A stretch of 64,000 bases of DNA from Pseudomonadota bacterium (GCA_023388965.1 JAEWFF010000021.1:31792-95791), one strand, 5' to 3'. Counted from the stretch's first letter, positions 50,805 to 59,809 are shown. A program made the numbers and translations. The notes: generated by a model not told the origin, from the sequence alone.

Positions 50805-52613
50805 CTATTGCGTGGGCTTGGGCTTTCTTCGGAACAGGCCCTTCATATTGTCCCACAGCTCGATCTTCACGCCCTGGCGCTTCATGATCGAGGCCTGCTG
50901 CAGGATCGAGAGCAGGTTGTTCCACGACCAGTAGATCACCAGGCCCGCCGGGAAGGAGGCGAGAAGGAAGGTGAAGAACACCGGCATCCAGGTGAAGATC
51001 ATCGCCTGCGTCGGATCGGGCGGCAGCGGGTTCAGACGCATCTGAAGGAACATCGTGAAGCCCATGATGATGGGCCAGATGCCGAGCATCAGGAACGGGC
51101 CGAGGAACGGCACGGTCGACGGATCCCACGGAATGAGCCCGAACAGGTTGAACAGGGAGGTCGGGTCCGGTGCGGACAGATCCCTGATCCAGCCGAAGAA
51201 CGGCGCATGGCGCATTTCGATGGTGACGAACAGCACCTTGTAGAGCGCGAAGAAGACCGGGATCTGGATCAGGATCGGCAGGCAGCCCGCCGCCGGATTG
51301 ATCTTCTCCTTCTTGTAAATATCCATCATGGCCTTCTGCTGGGCCATCTTGTCGTCCTTGAGCTTCTCGCGCAGCGCCGTCATTTCCGGCTGGATCTTCT
51401 TCATCTTCGACATCGACTCGTAGCTCTTGTTGGCGAGCGGATAGAAGACGATCTTGATGAGAACGGTCGTGATCAGGATCGACAGACCGAAATTGCCGAC
51501 GAGGTGGAAGAAGAATTCGAGCACCCAGAACAGCGGCTTGGTGATGAAATAGAACCAGCCCCAGTCGATCAGAAGCTCGAAGCGCGGAATGTTCTGCTCG
51601 CTCTCATAGGCATCGACGAGACTCACGACCTTGGCGCCGGCGAACAGCTGGCTGGTCACTTCCGCCGAACCGCCGGCGGCGGCGATTTCGCGCGCGGGCA
51701 GGAGATAGTCGGTCTGGAACGTAGGCACGGCGCCCTGCGTGGCGGAAAAACGCCCCGTGAACGTCGTGTCGCGCGGCGGGATGATCGCCGCCGCCCAGTA
51801 TTTGTCGGTGATGCCGAGCCAGCCTCTGCTGGAATTGAAGCTCTTCTGGCCTTCGTCGAGGATGTCGCCGTAGTCCATTTCCTGAAGGCCGTCATCGCCG
51901 AGATAGCCGAGCAGGCCCTCATGCAGGATGTAGAAGCTCTCGGTTTTCGGAATTCCGTGGCGCGAGACGAGCGCGTAGGGGTGCAGCGAAATTGCCGCCT
52001 CTCCGGCGTTCTCGACGCGGTCGGTGATGGTGAAGAGGTAATTCTCATCGACCGCGATCGTGCGGTGGAAGACGAGGCCCGCGCCATTGTCCCAGGACAG
52101 GGTGACGGGCGTCGAGGGCGTCAGCGAGCCCTGCGTGTCGGCGGTCCATACAGTGTCCGGACCGGGCAGAAGGGCGGTCGTGCCCGCGCCCGCGACCCAG
52201 CCGCTCTCGGCATAGAACGGCGCCGGCGCGTTCTGCGGCGACAGAAGGACGATGTTCGGCGAATCCGGCTCGACGGTCTCGTGGTAGTTCTTCAGCCGCA
52301 GATCGTCGATCCGCGCGCCGGTGAGGTTGATCGAACCCGCGACGCTCGGCGTATCGACGGCGATGCGCTGGGATGTGGTGACGGCCTCGTCGCGGCTTGC
52401 GGCGGGCGCAGCGACATTGGTCGCCGGAGCATTGGGCGTGCCGTCCGGAGCAGGTATCTGCGACGCGTTGGGCGCGGGCTGCGTCTGCTCGATGGCCTGC
52501 TGCTGCGCCTGCTGCTGATCGCGCAGGGGCTTTGCGTACATATACTCCCACAGGCCGAGCACGCCGATGGACAGAAGGATCGCGAACAGGAGATTGCGGT
52601 TGCTTTCGTTCAT
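50805..52613 (-). CDS. yidC: Membrane protein insertase YidC
   Basis: 602 residues. N-terminal anchor (NLLFAILLSIGVLGLWEYMY), long periplasmic domain (about 60-360), then the insertase core: FGLSILITTVLIKIVFYPLANKSYESMSKMKKIQPEM with the conserved hydrophilic-groove region, PAAGCLPILIQIPVFFALYKVL and a final helix FPAGLVIYWSWNNLLSILQQ. Inserts and folds inner-membrane proteins. It overlaps rnpA by 4 bases. Confidence 0.97.
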   Translation of the reverse strand: MNESNRNLLFAILLSIGVLGLWEYMYAKPLRDQQQAQQQAIEQTQPAPNASQIPAPDGTPNAPATNVAAPAASRDEAVTTSQRIAVDTPSVAGSINLTGARIDDLRLKNYHETVEPDSPNIVLLSPQNAPAPFYAESGWVAGAGTTALLPGPDTVWTADTQGSLTPSTPVTLSWDNGAGLVFHRTIAVDENYLFTITDRVENAGEAAISLHPYALVSRHGIPKTESFYILHEGLLGYLGDDGLQEMDYGDILDEGQKSFNSSRGWLGITDKYWAAAIIPPRDTTFTGRFSATQGAVPTFQTDYLLPAREIAAAGGSAEVTSQLFAGAKVVSLVDAYESEQNIPRFELLIDWGWFYFITKPLFWVLEFFFHLVGNFGLSILITTVLIKIVFYPLANKSYESMSKMKKIQPEMTALREKLKDDKMAQQKAMMDIYKKEKINPAAGCLPILIQIPVFFALYKVLFVTIEMRHAPFFGWIRDLSAPDPTSLFNLFGLIPWDPSTVPFLGPFLMLGIWPIIMGFTMFLQMRLNPLPPDPTQAMIFTWMPVFFTFLLASFPAGLVIYWSWNNLLSILQQASIMKRQGVKIELWDNMKGLFRRKPKPTQ

Positions 52614-52996
52614 GAAGGTCGGGCCTTTTGTTCCGGCACATGCACCCGCCGGAAGACGGACTTTAGGTCGGTGAGGAGGTGGTCGAATGCCGCGCCGAGA
52701 ATTCCCTCGCGCGCGACGATCACATAGTCATGACCCGGGCGGGCGGCCATGGGCGCGATCTGCCGCAGTGCGGCGCGCAGGCGGCGGCGCATCCGGTTGC
52801 GCTCGACGGCGCCGCCGGTCTTCTTCGTTACGGTCAGGCCAAGGCGCGGCATGGCGCCAGGCGCGCCGGCCCGTGCAAGGCATTGCAGAGTGAGCAGGCC
52901 GGTCGAGGCGCGTCTGCCCCTTGCGGCGGCGACAAAGTCCCCGCGCCGGGTGAGGCGGCCAAAGGCCGGCTCCTGAGGCGGGCGGGGGGCCAACAA
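52610..52996 (-). CDS. rnpA: Ribonuclease P protein component
   Basis: About 128 residues. FGRLTRRGDFVAAARGRRAS, LGLTVTKKTGGAVERNRMRRRLRAAL (the RNR RNA-binding motif) and GHDYVIVAREG define RnpA. No ATG or GTG fits; the TTG at 52996 (or 52993), just after the rpmH stop at 53002, is the best start, and no Shine-Dalgarno site is evident, so translation may be coupled to rpmH. An upstream in-frame extension would overlap rpmH. Confidence 0.85.
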   Translation of the reverse strand: MLAPRPPQEPAFGRLTRRGDFVAAARGRRASTGLLTLQCLARAGAPGAMPRLGLTVTKKTGGAVERNRMRRRLRAALRQIAPMAARPGHDYVIVAREGILGAAFDHLLTDLKSVFRRVHVPEQKARPS

Positions 52997-53001
52997 AAGG
53001 C

Positions 53002-53136
53002 TCAGGCCGACAGGCGCTTGCGCCCGTGCTTGCGGCGCGCGGCCAGCACTTTGCGGCCGCCCGCTGTCTTCATGCGGGCGCGGAAGCCATGGCGGCGCTT
53101 GCGCACCAGCTTCGAGGGCTGATAGGTCCGTTTCAC
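53002..53136 (-). CDS. rpmH: Ribosomal protein bL34
   Basis: 44 residues from GTG 53136: MKRTYQPSKLVRKRRHGF continuing to a KRLSA end, which is textbook L34. GGTGACCCGTG context places a GGTGA near the start. Gene order rpmH-rnpA-yidC is the ancestral bacterial arrangement; its promoter should lie in 53137-53250. Confidence 0.95.
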   Translation of the reverse strand: MKRTYQPSKLVRKRRHGFRARMKTAGGRKVLAARRKHGRKRLSA

Positions 53137-53357
53137 GGGTCACCTTTGAAAGATAAAAGGGCGCCCGCGCGGTCACGGACGCCTATTGGTCGCGCTTATA
53201 GGGAATTGCAGCCCGGAAAGTCAACGCAGGCTGCGCGTCCGCGGCCATCCATTTGGCGAAGACGGGCCTTCATGCGGACCGGGCACTGTTTGACGCGCCG
53301 GGCGGCGCCCCCCATTTTGTGATCGCGGCCTTTTTTGAGCCGCGCGAGACGGAGGCC

Positions 53358-54812
53358 ATGGCGAAGGACGACACCCGCCCCGCGGTGAGCCGCGGTCTTT
53401 CGGCCAAGCTGCTCTGGCTGACGAGCCTGTTCGTCATGCTGGCGGTCGTGCTCGTCTATGTGCCCTCTCTCGCCAATTTCCACGACCGCTGGCTGGCCGA
53501 CCGGCTTGGCCGCGCCCATTCAGTGGCTCTCGTTCTCGACGCTGCCCCGCAGGGCATGGTGCCCGATCCCCTGGTGCGGCGGCTTCTCAACAGTGTCGGC
53601 GCGCGGCTGATCGTGCTCAAAACCGGCGAGACGCGGCGGCTCCTGGCCTCGTCCGATCCGCCGCCGGCTATTTCCCGCAATATCGACCTGCGCCAGCCGC
53701 AGGGGCTCGATTCGATCCGCAACGCGTTCGGCGTTCTGCTGTTCGGCGGCGACGGCGTGATGCGCCTTGTCGGCGATGCGCCGATGGGCGGCGAATATGT
53801 CGAGGTGCTGGTCGAGGAAGCGCCCCTGCGCACGGCGATGTGGCGCTTCTCGCGCTCCATGCTGGGCATGACATTCGCGGTCGGCGCGGCGGCGGGCCTG
53901 CTGATCTATCTTCTGCTTGCCAGACTGATCGTGCGCCCCGTCCGCCGGCTGACGGAGCGCATGGTCGCTTTCGGCCACGACCCCGAAAATCCCCGCGGCA
54001 TCATCGTGCCGTCCGGCCGCACCGACGAAATCGGCATCGCCGAGGCCGAACTCGCCCGCATGCAGACCGAGCTTCAGGGCCAGTTGCAGAGCAAGGCCCG
54101 GCTGGCCGCGCTGGGGCTCGCCGTTTCCAAGATCAACCACGATCTGCGCAATCTTCTCGCGGCGGCGCAGCTTGCCTCGGAACGGCTGGTCGATTCGCCC
54201 GATCCCAGCGTGCGGCGGTTGTCGGGCAAGCTCGTCTCGACGCTGGAGCGCGCGGTCGCTTACGCCTCCTCGACGCTGGCCTATGGCGCGGTGCGCGAAC
54301 AGCCGCCGCAGCGGCGCGATATCGAGGTCGCGACGCTCATTCAGGATATGCGGGAGGCCCTCGGCCTTTCGGACGGGGCGCGGATCGGCTGGACCGATGC
54401 CGTGGAAAGCAATCTCACGGTGGACGCCGATCCCGACCAGCTGTTCCGCATCCTCCTCAATCTCGGCCGCAATGCCCGTCAGGCGCTCGAATCCTCCGGG
54501 CGGCCGCTCGATCCGGCGCGCGACCAGATCCGCATCGTCGGCCGCCGCGAGGGGGCGGTCGTCATTCTGGAAGTGTCCGACACGGGCCCCGGTTTGAGCG
54601 AGCGGGCGAAGGAGAATCTGTTCGCCGCCTTTCAGGGCTCGACCACGCCGGGCGGCACCGGGCTCGGCCTTGCCATCGCCGCCGAACTCGTGCGCGCGCA
54701 TGGCGGGGACATAAGGCTGGTGGAGGGCACGATCGGCGCCACGTTCCGCATCGCCATCCCCGACCGGGTGATCGATCTGCGTGAGCGGGCGGTGGCGCGC
54801 TCGATTGCCTGA
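53358..54812 (+). CDS. Membrane sensor histidine kinase
   Basis: 484 residues from ATG 53358. Two membrane helices (about 16-36 and 166-188) flank a periplasmic sensor domain; a HAMP linker follows (LIVRPVRRLTERM). The phospho-acceptor is His261 in VSKINHDLRNLLAAAQLASERL. ATPase motifs: N box LLNLGRNARQAL, G1 EVSDTGPGLSERAKENLF, G2 GGTGLGLAIAAELV. No response regulator lies next to it; the orphan sigma-54 regulator at 30342 is a conceivable but unproven partner. Confidence 0.9.
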   Translation: MAKDDTRPAVSRGLSAKLLWLTSLFVMLAVVLVYVPSLANFHDRWLADRLGRAHSVALVLDAAPQGMVPDPLVRRLLNSVGARLIVLKTGETRRLLASSDPPPAISRNIDLRQPQGLDSIRNAFGVLLFGGDGVMRLVGDAPMGGEYVEVLVEEAPLRTAMWRFSRSMLGMTFAVGAAAGLLIYLLLARLIVRPVRRLTERMVAFGHDPENPRGIIVPSGRTDEIGIAEAELARMQTELQGQLQSKARLAALGLAVSKINHDLRNLLAAAQLASERLVDSPDPSVRRLSGKLVSTLERAVAYASSTLAYGAVREQPPQRRDIEVATLIQDMREALGLSDGARIGWTDAVESNLTVDADPDQLFRILLNLGRNARQALESSGRPLDPARDQIRIVGRREGAVVILEVSDTGPGLSERAKENLFAAFQGSTTPGGTGLGLAIAAELVRAHGGDIRLVEGTIGATFRIAIPDRVIDLRERAVARSIA

Positions 54813-54893
54813 AAGATCGGCCGGACGGCTTGCAATGCCCGGCACGAAACATTATTCACACCGCTCCGGACGGCGGCAGCGCCACCGTCCCGC

Positions 54894-54970
54894 GCGCCCG
54901 TAGCTCAGCTGGATAGAGCATCAGACTACGAATCTGAGGGTCAGAGGTTCGAATCCTTTCGGGCGCGCCA
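54894..54970 (+). tRNA. tRNA-Arg (ACG)
   Basis: 77 bases folding as a full cloverleaf: acceptor arms GCGCCCG/CGGGCGC, D arm GCTC/GAGC, anticodon stem TCAGA/TCTGA with loop CTACGAA (anticodon ACG at 54928-54930), T loop TTCGAAT, discriminator G and encoded CCA. A read as inosine decodes CGU/CGC/CGA. It marks the switch from core genes to phage-like DNA, so its 3' end is the likely integration site. Confidence 0.96.
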
Positions 54971-55068
54971 TTTTCCTCTTTAGTATCAGCATGTTAGCGA
55001 TGCGCGGGCGCACGGCGATGCCAGCGAGTTGTGCCGGGTCGCCACCAGGTCGCCACGGGGCGCCCGAT

Positions 55069-55326
55069 TCACGTTTTGACAGAGTCCGCAGTACTGCGCA
55101 GCAGGCGGGCGCCAATTGCAGTCCGACCATTCTCGAAAGTGACGCCGGCGGCCTCAAAGGCGCGGGCTATCCCTTCAATCGTCTTGTCCGTTCCAGCGAG
55201 CCGCCCGCAGCCGAGCTCGGCCCGCTTCAACGTTCGCAACGACACACCTGCGGCAGTGGCCAGGGCTTGCTGATCCCAATCGAGCAGAGCGCGCGCGGCG
55301 CGGCTCATTTCTGGCGTGATAATCAT
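55069..55326 (-). CDS. Small XRE-type helix-turn-helix regulator
   Basis: 85 residues: MSRAARALLDWDQQALATAAGVSLRTLKRAELG is the HTH, followed by TIEGIARAFEAAGVTFENGR. This compact form is common on alphaproteobacterial phages and islands. Two palindromes just upstream (55341-55374) look like its own operators. First gene after tRNA-Arg. Confidence 0.88.
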   Translation of the reverse strand: MIITPEMSRAARALLDWDQQALATAAGVSLRTLKRAELGCGRLAGTDKTIEGIARAFEAAGVTFENGRTAIGARLLRSTADSVKT

Positions 55327-55340
55327 GGAGACCCCATTGA

Positions 55341-55374
55341 CACTTAAAGTGCCATAGTTTTACACTTCAAGTGT
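55341..55374 (-). promoter_or_regulatory. Two palindromic operators of the XRE regulator
   Basis: CACTT-A-AAGTG (55341-55351) and ACACTT-C-AAGTGT (55362-55374) share the ACACTT/AAGTG half-sites and are centred 22 bases apart, two helical turns. They lie 15-48 bases upstream of the regulator start and could also act on the plus-strand gene at 55455. Confidence 0.7.
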
Positions 55375-55454
55375 CAAATCGCAAGAGGGGGCGAGCCGAA
55401 TCAGAATTGCAGTTCCGATCCGGCTCTAACCACGCCAGAGAATGAGGCTCTGCC

Positions 55455-55727
55455 ATGGCTATAGACAATCTTACCGTAGTTCCTTTGATGCGTCGCCAGG
55501 ATCCGGCTGCCGCCGCCGCCGCGGCAATGGACGCCGCTGTCGATGACGCTGCGTACGAAAGGGCGCGCCAAGACTTCGAACGTTCCCGCCCGACCAGCTT
55601 CGCGGGTTTGGCTGCGAAGCTATCTGCCGTGAGGGAAATCGTTGCGGGCTGCAGCGATGGCGATGACGTGCTCGCCGATGCGGCTCAGCAGATCGAGCAA
55701 ATGCTGACCTTCATTCGATCTCACTAG
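55455..55727 (+). CDS. Hypothetical protein in phage-like region
   Basis: 90 residues, mostly helical, with an Ala-rich stretch (PAAAAAAAMDAAVDDAAYE) and a C-terminal helix (VLADAAQQIEQMLTFIRSH). AGG 9 bases before the ATG is a modest ribosome site. Divergent from the XRE gene and probably under its operators. No function recognised. Confidence 0.6.
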   Translation: MAIDNLTVVPLMRRQDPAAAAAAAMDAAVDDAAYERARQDFERSRPTSFAGLAAKLSAVREIVAGCSDGDDVLADAAQQIEQMLTFIRSH

Positions 55728-56230
55728 CCGATTGGACAGTTTTGCGGGCCCGATGTATTCTGTCGTCGGGCTCGTAATGTCGCATTCGCCCGCGGCTTCG
55801 GCGTTAGTCGGCTTTTCGCGAAAGCTGGCGTTTTGCTCGGATCGCCTCGAGCAGCCTTGGCGTATTGCCGTCTCGCCAGCGGATAGTCCGACGCATTTGA
55901 CCCGCTCGTCGAGGGATTTCACAAGCCGGCGCTCCCCACGCGCCCCCACCCCTCCGGCGGGGGGCGATTTGTATTGTCGGAGAAGGCTGCAACCGCCTCC
56001 GCTAAATTTCTGCGCTCAAAAATCTCGGGTTTGAGCCTTGGCTTGGCGCGTTGGTACGAGCGACGGAGATAGTACAGGTGTGCGTAGGTCGCTCCATGGG
56101 TTTTACCTGATCCCGCCGTGTCCGAGCCGCCGCGGCGAACAGCCATTAGGTGTTAATACACTCGTGGTAGACTGTTTTTTCTGGTCGTCCTCCCGCTTCG
56201 CCACCGGGGCCCCTTTAAGAGGCAACGATC
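55728..56230. other. 503-base stretch without a supported gene
   Basis: Overlapping ORFs occur on both strands but none has a plausible start, family motif or ribosome site. A GC hairpin, CGCCCCC paired with GGGGGCG (about 55941-55966) followed by ATTT, may be a terminator. Probably decayed phage DNA. Confidence 0.5.
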
Positions 56231-56359
56231 ATGAACGCCGTATCTCTTAGACTGTCGAGCGGTGTCCTTGAGGATGTCGTAGGCACAATCCTCGCTTTCG
56301 CTCCCGCGCAGATTTGGATTCGCGATCCCAAGGACGGCAAGCCCGTGAGGGTGCAGTAA
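56231..56359 (+). CDS. 42-residue ORF coupled to the virion-like gene
   Basis: MNAVSLRLSSGVLEDVVGTI continuing to ...DGKPVRVQ, from ATG 56231 with AAGAGG 9 bases upstream. Its TAA overlaps the next ATG by one base (TAATG), a classic coupling junction. The peptide is unrecognised; it may be a real small phage protein or a leader that sets translation of the large gene. Confidence 0.5.
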   Translation: MNAVSLRLSSGVLEDVVGTILAFAPAQIWIRDPKDGKPVRVQ

Positions 56360-59300
56360 TGCTGATCGAATTCGAGGGGCAGCGCATTGAGGTACCGGAC
56401 GACGTTACCGATGACGAGATCCGTTATATTCTCTCGCAACAGCCGCCGCCTGACGGCTCCGGGGCGCCGGCGCGCAAATTCATGAATGGTCCTTCTGCCC
56501 ATGCCAAGCCAAGCCTGTCGGCCGCGGCAAAGCAGACAGAAACGGCGGCGTTTCCCGTGCGTCCGCAGATCGGCACGCAGGGTGCCGGCGCCAGCCTTGC
56601 CAATGTGATCGGCGGTCCGGTCGATCTCGTTACCGGGCTCGTCAACGCCGGGCTTAACCTGTTCGGCGGTCCTCAGATCGAAAAGCCCTATGGCGGCTCC
56701 GAGCGCATCAAGGACAGCGTTGCCGAAGGCGCGCGCAGGGGCGCGGCCGGCGAAGGTCCGTCCGGTTTCCTGCCCAATCCGCTCGAAAGCATCGGCGGAG
56801 TGTGGGGCAGCTTGACCGGCCTAGCGCCGATCGACACTGACGATATGAACTCGCTCGAACGGCTGATCTACAACGTCAACGACTTCGGAGGGCAGGCCGC
56901 TCTTGCGGGTGGCCCGATGGCCGCCCAGGCTATGCGCAAAGGTACCCAATGGGCGCAGGGCGCGCTTCCGCGTTTCTGGGACGAACTCGTGCGTCCCTAC
57001 GCCAGCAGCCCCGGACGGACGTTTGCCGGTGATGTCGCCGGCGGCGTCGGCGCTGGCGTCGGCGTCACGGCCGCCGAGGAATTCGCGCCGGACAGCCCGG
57101 TCGCACAAGCATTTGCGGCGCTCGCGGGAAGCGGTGCTGCATCCGCCGGCGTGGATGTGGGCAGGATGGGAGGCAGGTTCGCGTCCGATTTGACGCTGGG
57201 ACGCCGTGCTGACCCGAACGTTCCTCGAGATTCAATCGATTTCAGTGCGGCGACCCGGAGGGACGTCGAAACCGCCAGCCGAATGTCTCAGCAGACCGCC
57301 AGCAATCCGCAGGTCGCGGCGCGCGACATCAAGGACCGCAGCGCCGCGTTCCGCGAGCAGGAGCTTCCCGTTCCGACCGCGGGCCTTATGACCGACGATG
57401 TCGGTATGCAGGCGGCGGAGAGCGCCGGGCGCACCCGCAATGCTGTGCCGTTCATCGAGCGCGATCGCGACCTTCGTGCGGCGGCAACATCCCGTGTCGA
57501 GCGCATGCTTGACCCCGAGGCAGATCAATCCGCACCCGGCGCGGCCGCGGCTGCCGCCCGCGAAACCGAACTCGCTCCGAAACGTGAGCAGCGCGAGCAG
57601 GTCATGGCCGAACTCCGCAGCGAGCGCACCGGCCATCTCGAGGACGTGCAGGCCGAACAGGCGCGGACGAATGCGCGACTCGCCGAAGACGAACAGCGTG
57701 CGGACATCCGCGCGAAGAGCGTGCAGCGCCAGAACGAAGAGGTCGCGGTGCCAATGGCCACCGTGGCCAACAGCGATGCGCGCGCAAACGCTAGCGCGGC
57801 GCTCGACCGTTCGCTGGTGGACGAAACCTACATTCCCGACCGGACGCGGAAGAACGAACTGTATGACCAGGCCGACCCTGACCAGCCCGTCGACCTTTCG
57901 AACGTCCAGACCCGCGCCGCCGAGCTGCGGGCCGAGATCGAAAAGCTGCCGCCGTCCCTGCGCGATCGGGCGATGGATCCGGCGCTTCTGGCGGACCTCG
58001 AAAACCTGGGCACGCTGAACCTCGACGCCGCCCGGCGCACCCGCATGGAACTGCGTGGCGCCGAGGACGCTGCGCGCGCCGGTGGCCAGTTCGGGCAGGT
58101 GGACAATCTGCGCAGCGTGCGCCAGCCGCTGCAGGAGGCGGTCGATGCAGCATCGCCCGACGCCGCTGCGAACTATCGTGAGAACTTTGCGCCCCGTTAT
58201 CGCGCCGGACCCGGCGACGAGGCCGAGAAATTCACGCGAGAGGTCGACCGTGATCCGACGCGCAGCAAGACGCCGCGCTCCGAAACCGCTGGGCGTTTCC
58301 TCGGAAGCCGCGAGACCGTGCAGTCTCTGAAGCGCGTGTTCGCGGGCCAGCCGACCGAAGCCGCCGGCAACGCCGCCGTGCGCGATTATCTGCGCAGCGA
58401 GTTTGCGTCGTCCGTCCTCAATCCCGACAGCACGTTGAACGCGCGCCGCGCCGCCGCGTGGATGCGTAACCGCGCCGATGTATTGGCCGAGTTCCCGGCT
58501 GTGCGCGCGGAGTTCGACGACCTCGCGGCACGGGCGCGCCAAGGAGAGCAGCTTTCGGGTGAAGCGAAGACCGCCTTGAAGGAGGCGCGCACCCGGCGTC
58601 GCACGACCGAGCAACGTCTTGAACGCGACCGGCGTTCGACCGAGCAGCGCCTCGACCGCAATATCGACGAGACCGATCGCGTCCTCCAGAGGGACATCCG
58701 CGCGACCGAAGAAGAGATCGATCGTTCGATCGTCGGCAACCTCCTCAACGAAGACCCGCGTGATGTCGCCGATCGGATTCTCAGCGGGCGTTGGGACGCC
58801 GAGAAAGACGTCGATCGCATCAACGGGATCCTGAAGAACGACGAAGCGGCGCAGCGCGGCTGGAAGGCCGCGGTCAGCGAGGCGCTGCACAAGCGTGTCA
58901 CCGGCACGACCAAGATCGACGAAGGCCGCGCCGGGTCGAGCGAGACGTTCCGTGCCGAGCTCGACAAGCTCGACAAGCTGTTCAAGGACCACGAGCGGCT
59001 GCTGACCAAAATCTATTCGCCGGAGGAGATGAGCAATCTCCGCCAGGCGCACGCGGTGCTCGAGCCGCTGAAGAACGCGACCGTGCGCGCGACGGGCGGA
59101 TCGAACACGGCCGACAAGTTCGAGAACGTGTGGCGGGTCGCTGAAGCCGGGCTGAAAGCCAAGTACGGCGTGCTGAAAGGCGGCGGCATTCTGCGCACAC
59201 TGCGTATCGTTGCCGCGACGCTTCCGAACAACAATGAAAGCGTGCAGCGGCTGATCGAGCGCGCATGGTTCGACCCCGACCTCGCGCAATACCTGCTCAC

Positions 59301-59400
59301 CAACAAGGTCCGCGATCTCGATTACCAGGCGTCAAACGCATGGGTGCGCCGCATCATGGCCGGCGCCGAGTACGGACGCGAAAGCTCGGAGGAAGAATGA
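56359..59400 (+). CDS. Large phage virion/DNA-ejection-like protein
   Basis: 1013 residues. The N-terminus MLIEFEGQRIEVPDDVTDDE resembles the short opening domain of large phage internal-virion proteins (pattern FP/VPDDxTDDEI). Then a Gly/Ala-rich, weakly hydrophobic region (about 75-290) and a long charged helical part (about 400-960) with heptad-like runs near 735-800 (repeated RTTEQRLERD, RSTEQRLDRN, RVLQRDIRA). Size, composition and prophage context suggest an ejection or internal virion protein, not an enzyme. No catalytic motif is seen. No other head or tail gene is in the window, so the prophage is fragmentary. Confidence 0.6.
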   Translation: MLIEFEGQRIEVPDDVTDDEIRYILSQQPPPDGSGAPARKFMNGPSAHAKPSLSAAAKQTETAAFPVRPQIGTQGAGASLANVIGGPVDLVTGLVNAGLNLFGGPQIEKPYGGSERIKDSVAEGARRGAAGEGPSGFLPNPLESIGGVWGSLTGLAPIDTDDMNSLERLIYNVNDFGGQAALAGGPMAAQAMRKGTQWAQGALPRFWDELVRPYASSPGRTFAGDVAGGVGAGVGVTAAEEFAPDSPVAQAFAALAGSGAASAGVDVGRMGGRFASDLTLGRRADPNVPRDSIDFSAATRRDVETASRMSQQTASNPQVAARDIKDRSAAFREQELPVPTAGLMTDDVGMQAAESAGRTRNAVPFIERDRDLRAAATSRVERMLDPEADQSAPGAAAAAARETELAPKREQREQVMAELRSERTGHLEDVQAEQARTNARLAEDEQRADIRAKSVQRQNEEVAVPMATVANSDARANASAALDRSLVDETYIPDRTRKNELYDQADPDQPVDLSNVQTRAAELRAEIEKLPPSLRDRAMDPALLADLENLGTLNLDAARRTRMELRGAEDAARAGGQFGQVDNLRSVRQPLQEAVDAASPDAAANYRENFAPRYRAGPGDEAEKFTREVDRDPTRSKTPRSETAGRFLGSRETVQSLKRVFAGQPTEAAGNAAVRDYLRSEFASSVLNPDSTLNARRAAAWMRNRADVLAEFPAVRAEFDDLAARARQGEQLSGEAKTALKEARTRRRTTEQRLERDRRSTEQRLDRNIDETDRVLQRDIRATEEEIDRSIVGNLLNEDPRDVADRILSGRWDAEKDVDRINGILKNDEAAQRGWKAAVSEALHKRVTGTTKIDEGRAGSSETFRAELDKLDKLFKDHERLLTKIYSPEEMSNLRQAHAVLEPLKNATVRATGGSNTADKFENVWRVAEAGLKAKYGVLKGGGILRTLRIVAATLPNNNESVQRLIERAWFDPDLAQYLLTNKVRDLDYQASNAWVRRIMAGAEYGRESSEEE

Positions 59401-59436
59401 AGGTCAATCTGAAGTTGGCTGCCGACGGTTCGAGGG

Positions 59437-59646
59437 CGGATCTGCCACGCCTTCGACAATTCTCTTCTTTACGTGACTGGCGGCCTAGCGGTCGGTGACG
59501 TCGATTCTCGTACCGCCACCGATGCCGGCACTCTCGGCGAGACCTATCTGGGCTTTGCTGTTGGCGCGGGTTTCGAGCACGCGTTCACCGATAGCCTGTC
59601 CGCTCAGCGGCACACTGCGCTCGACGCCCTTTCTCGCCAGCGTTGA
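59437..59646 (+). pseudogene. Remnant of an outer-membrane porin (Omp25/opacity type)
   Basis: In one plus-strand frame, without start codon, reads HAFDNSLLYVTGGLAVGDV, then GETYLGFAVGAGFEHAFTD, typical C-terminal strands of rhizobial Omp25/RopB-like barrels. Homology stops near TDSLS (about 59597), where it runs into the nuclease remnant on the other strand. Only about 50 residues of the barrel remain. Confidence 0.65.
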
Positions 59647-59809
59647 AGCCTACTAGACGTATTGACTGCTCCTGCCCGGCCGGGCGGATCGTGTCGCCAT
59701 CGATGATCCGGATCTGATCAGCACGTACGGAGATGGGGACGCCATAGTCTCGAGCGATTGCCGGCAGCGCGATAAGCGCTGCAAAGATCAGAGCAAGTAG
59801 TGCGCGCAT
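59585..59809 (-). pseudogene. Truncated thermonuclease (SNase-like), exported
   Basis: From ATG 59809 a signal peptide (MRALLALIFAALIALPAIA) precedes IRIIDGDTIRPAGQEQSIRL and VGFNAGEKGRRAQCAAER, the N-terminal third of a staphylococcal-nuclease-fold protein (normally FNAPE...RRAxCxxER). It ends at a stop 75 codons in, at the junction with the porin remnant, so the catalytic core is missing. Confidence 0.65.

Noticed and set aside
50808..52727. 639-codon plus-strand frame opposite yidC
   Set aside because: yidC is certain; the antisense product is Arg/Glu-rich nonsense.
53358..54812. Assigning the histidine kinase as partner of the sigma-54 regulator at 30342
   Set aside because: They are 21 kb apart with no shared context; pairing cannot be inferred.
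54971..55068. attL core identical to the tRNA-Arg 3' end duplicated in the window
   Set aside because: No second copy of the tRNA 3' end was found within the window.
55732..56034. 100-codon plus-strand ORF and opposing minus-strand ORFs (55620-55949, 55919-56146)
   Set aside because: No ribosome site, mutually overlapping, and no recognisable protein features.
57232..59289. 685-codon open frame on the minus strand opposite the virion-like gene
   Set aside because: It mirrors codon structure of the GC-rich plus-strand gene, has no motif and no ribosome site; the plus strand has coherent helical protein with coupled start.
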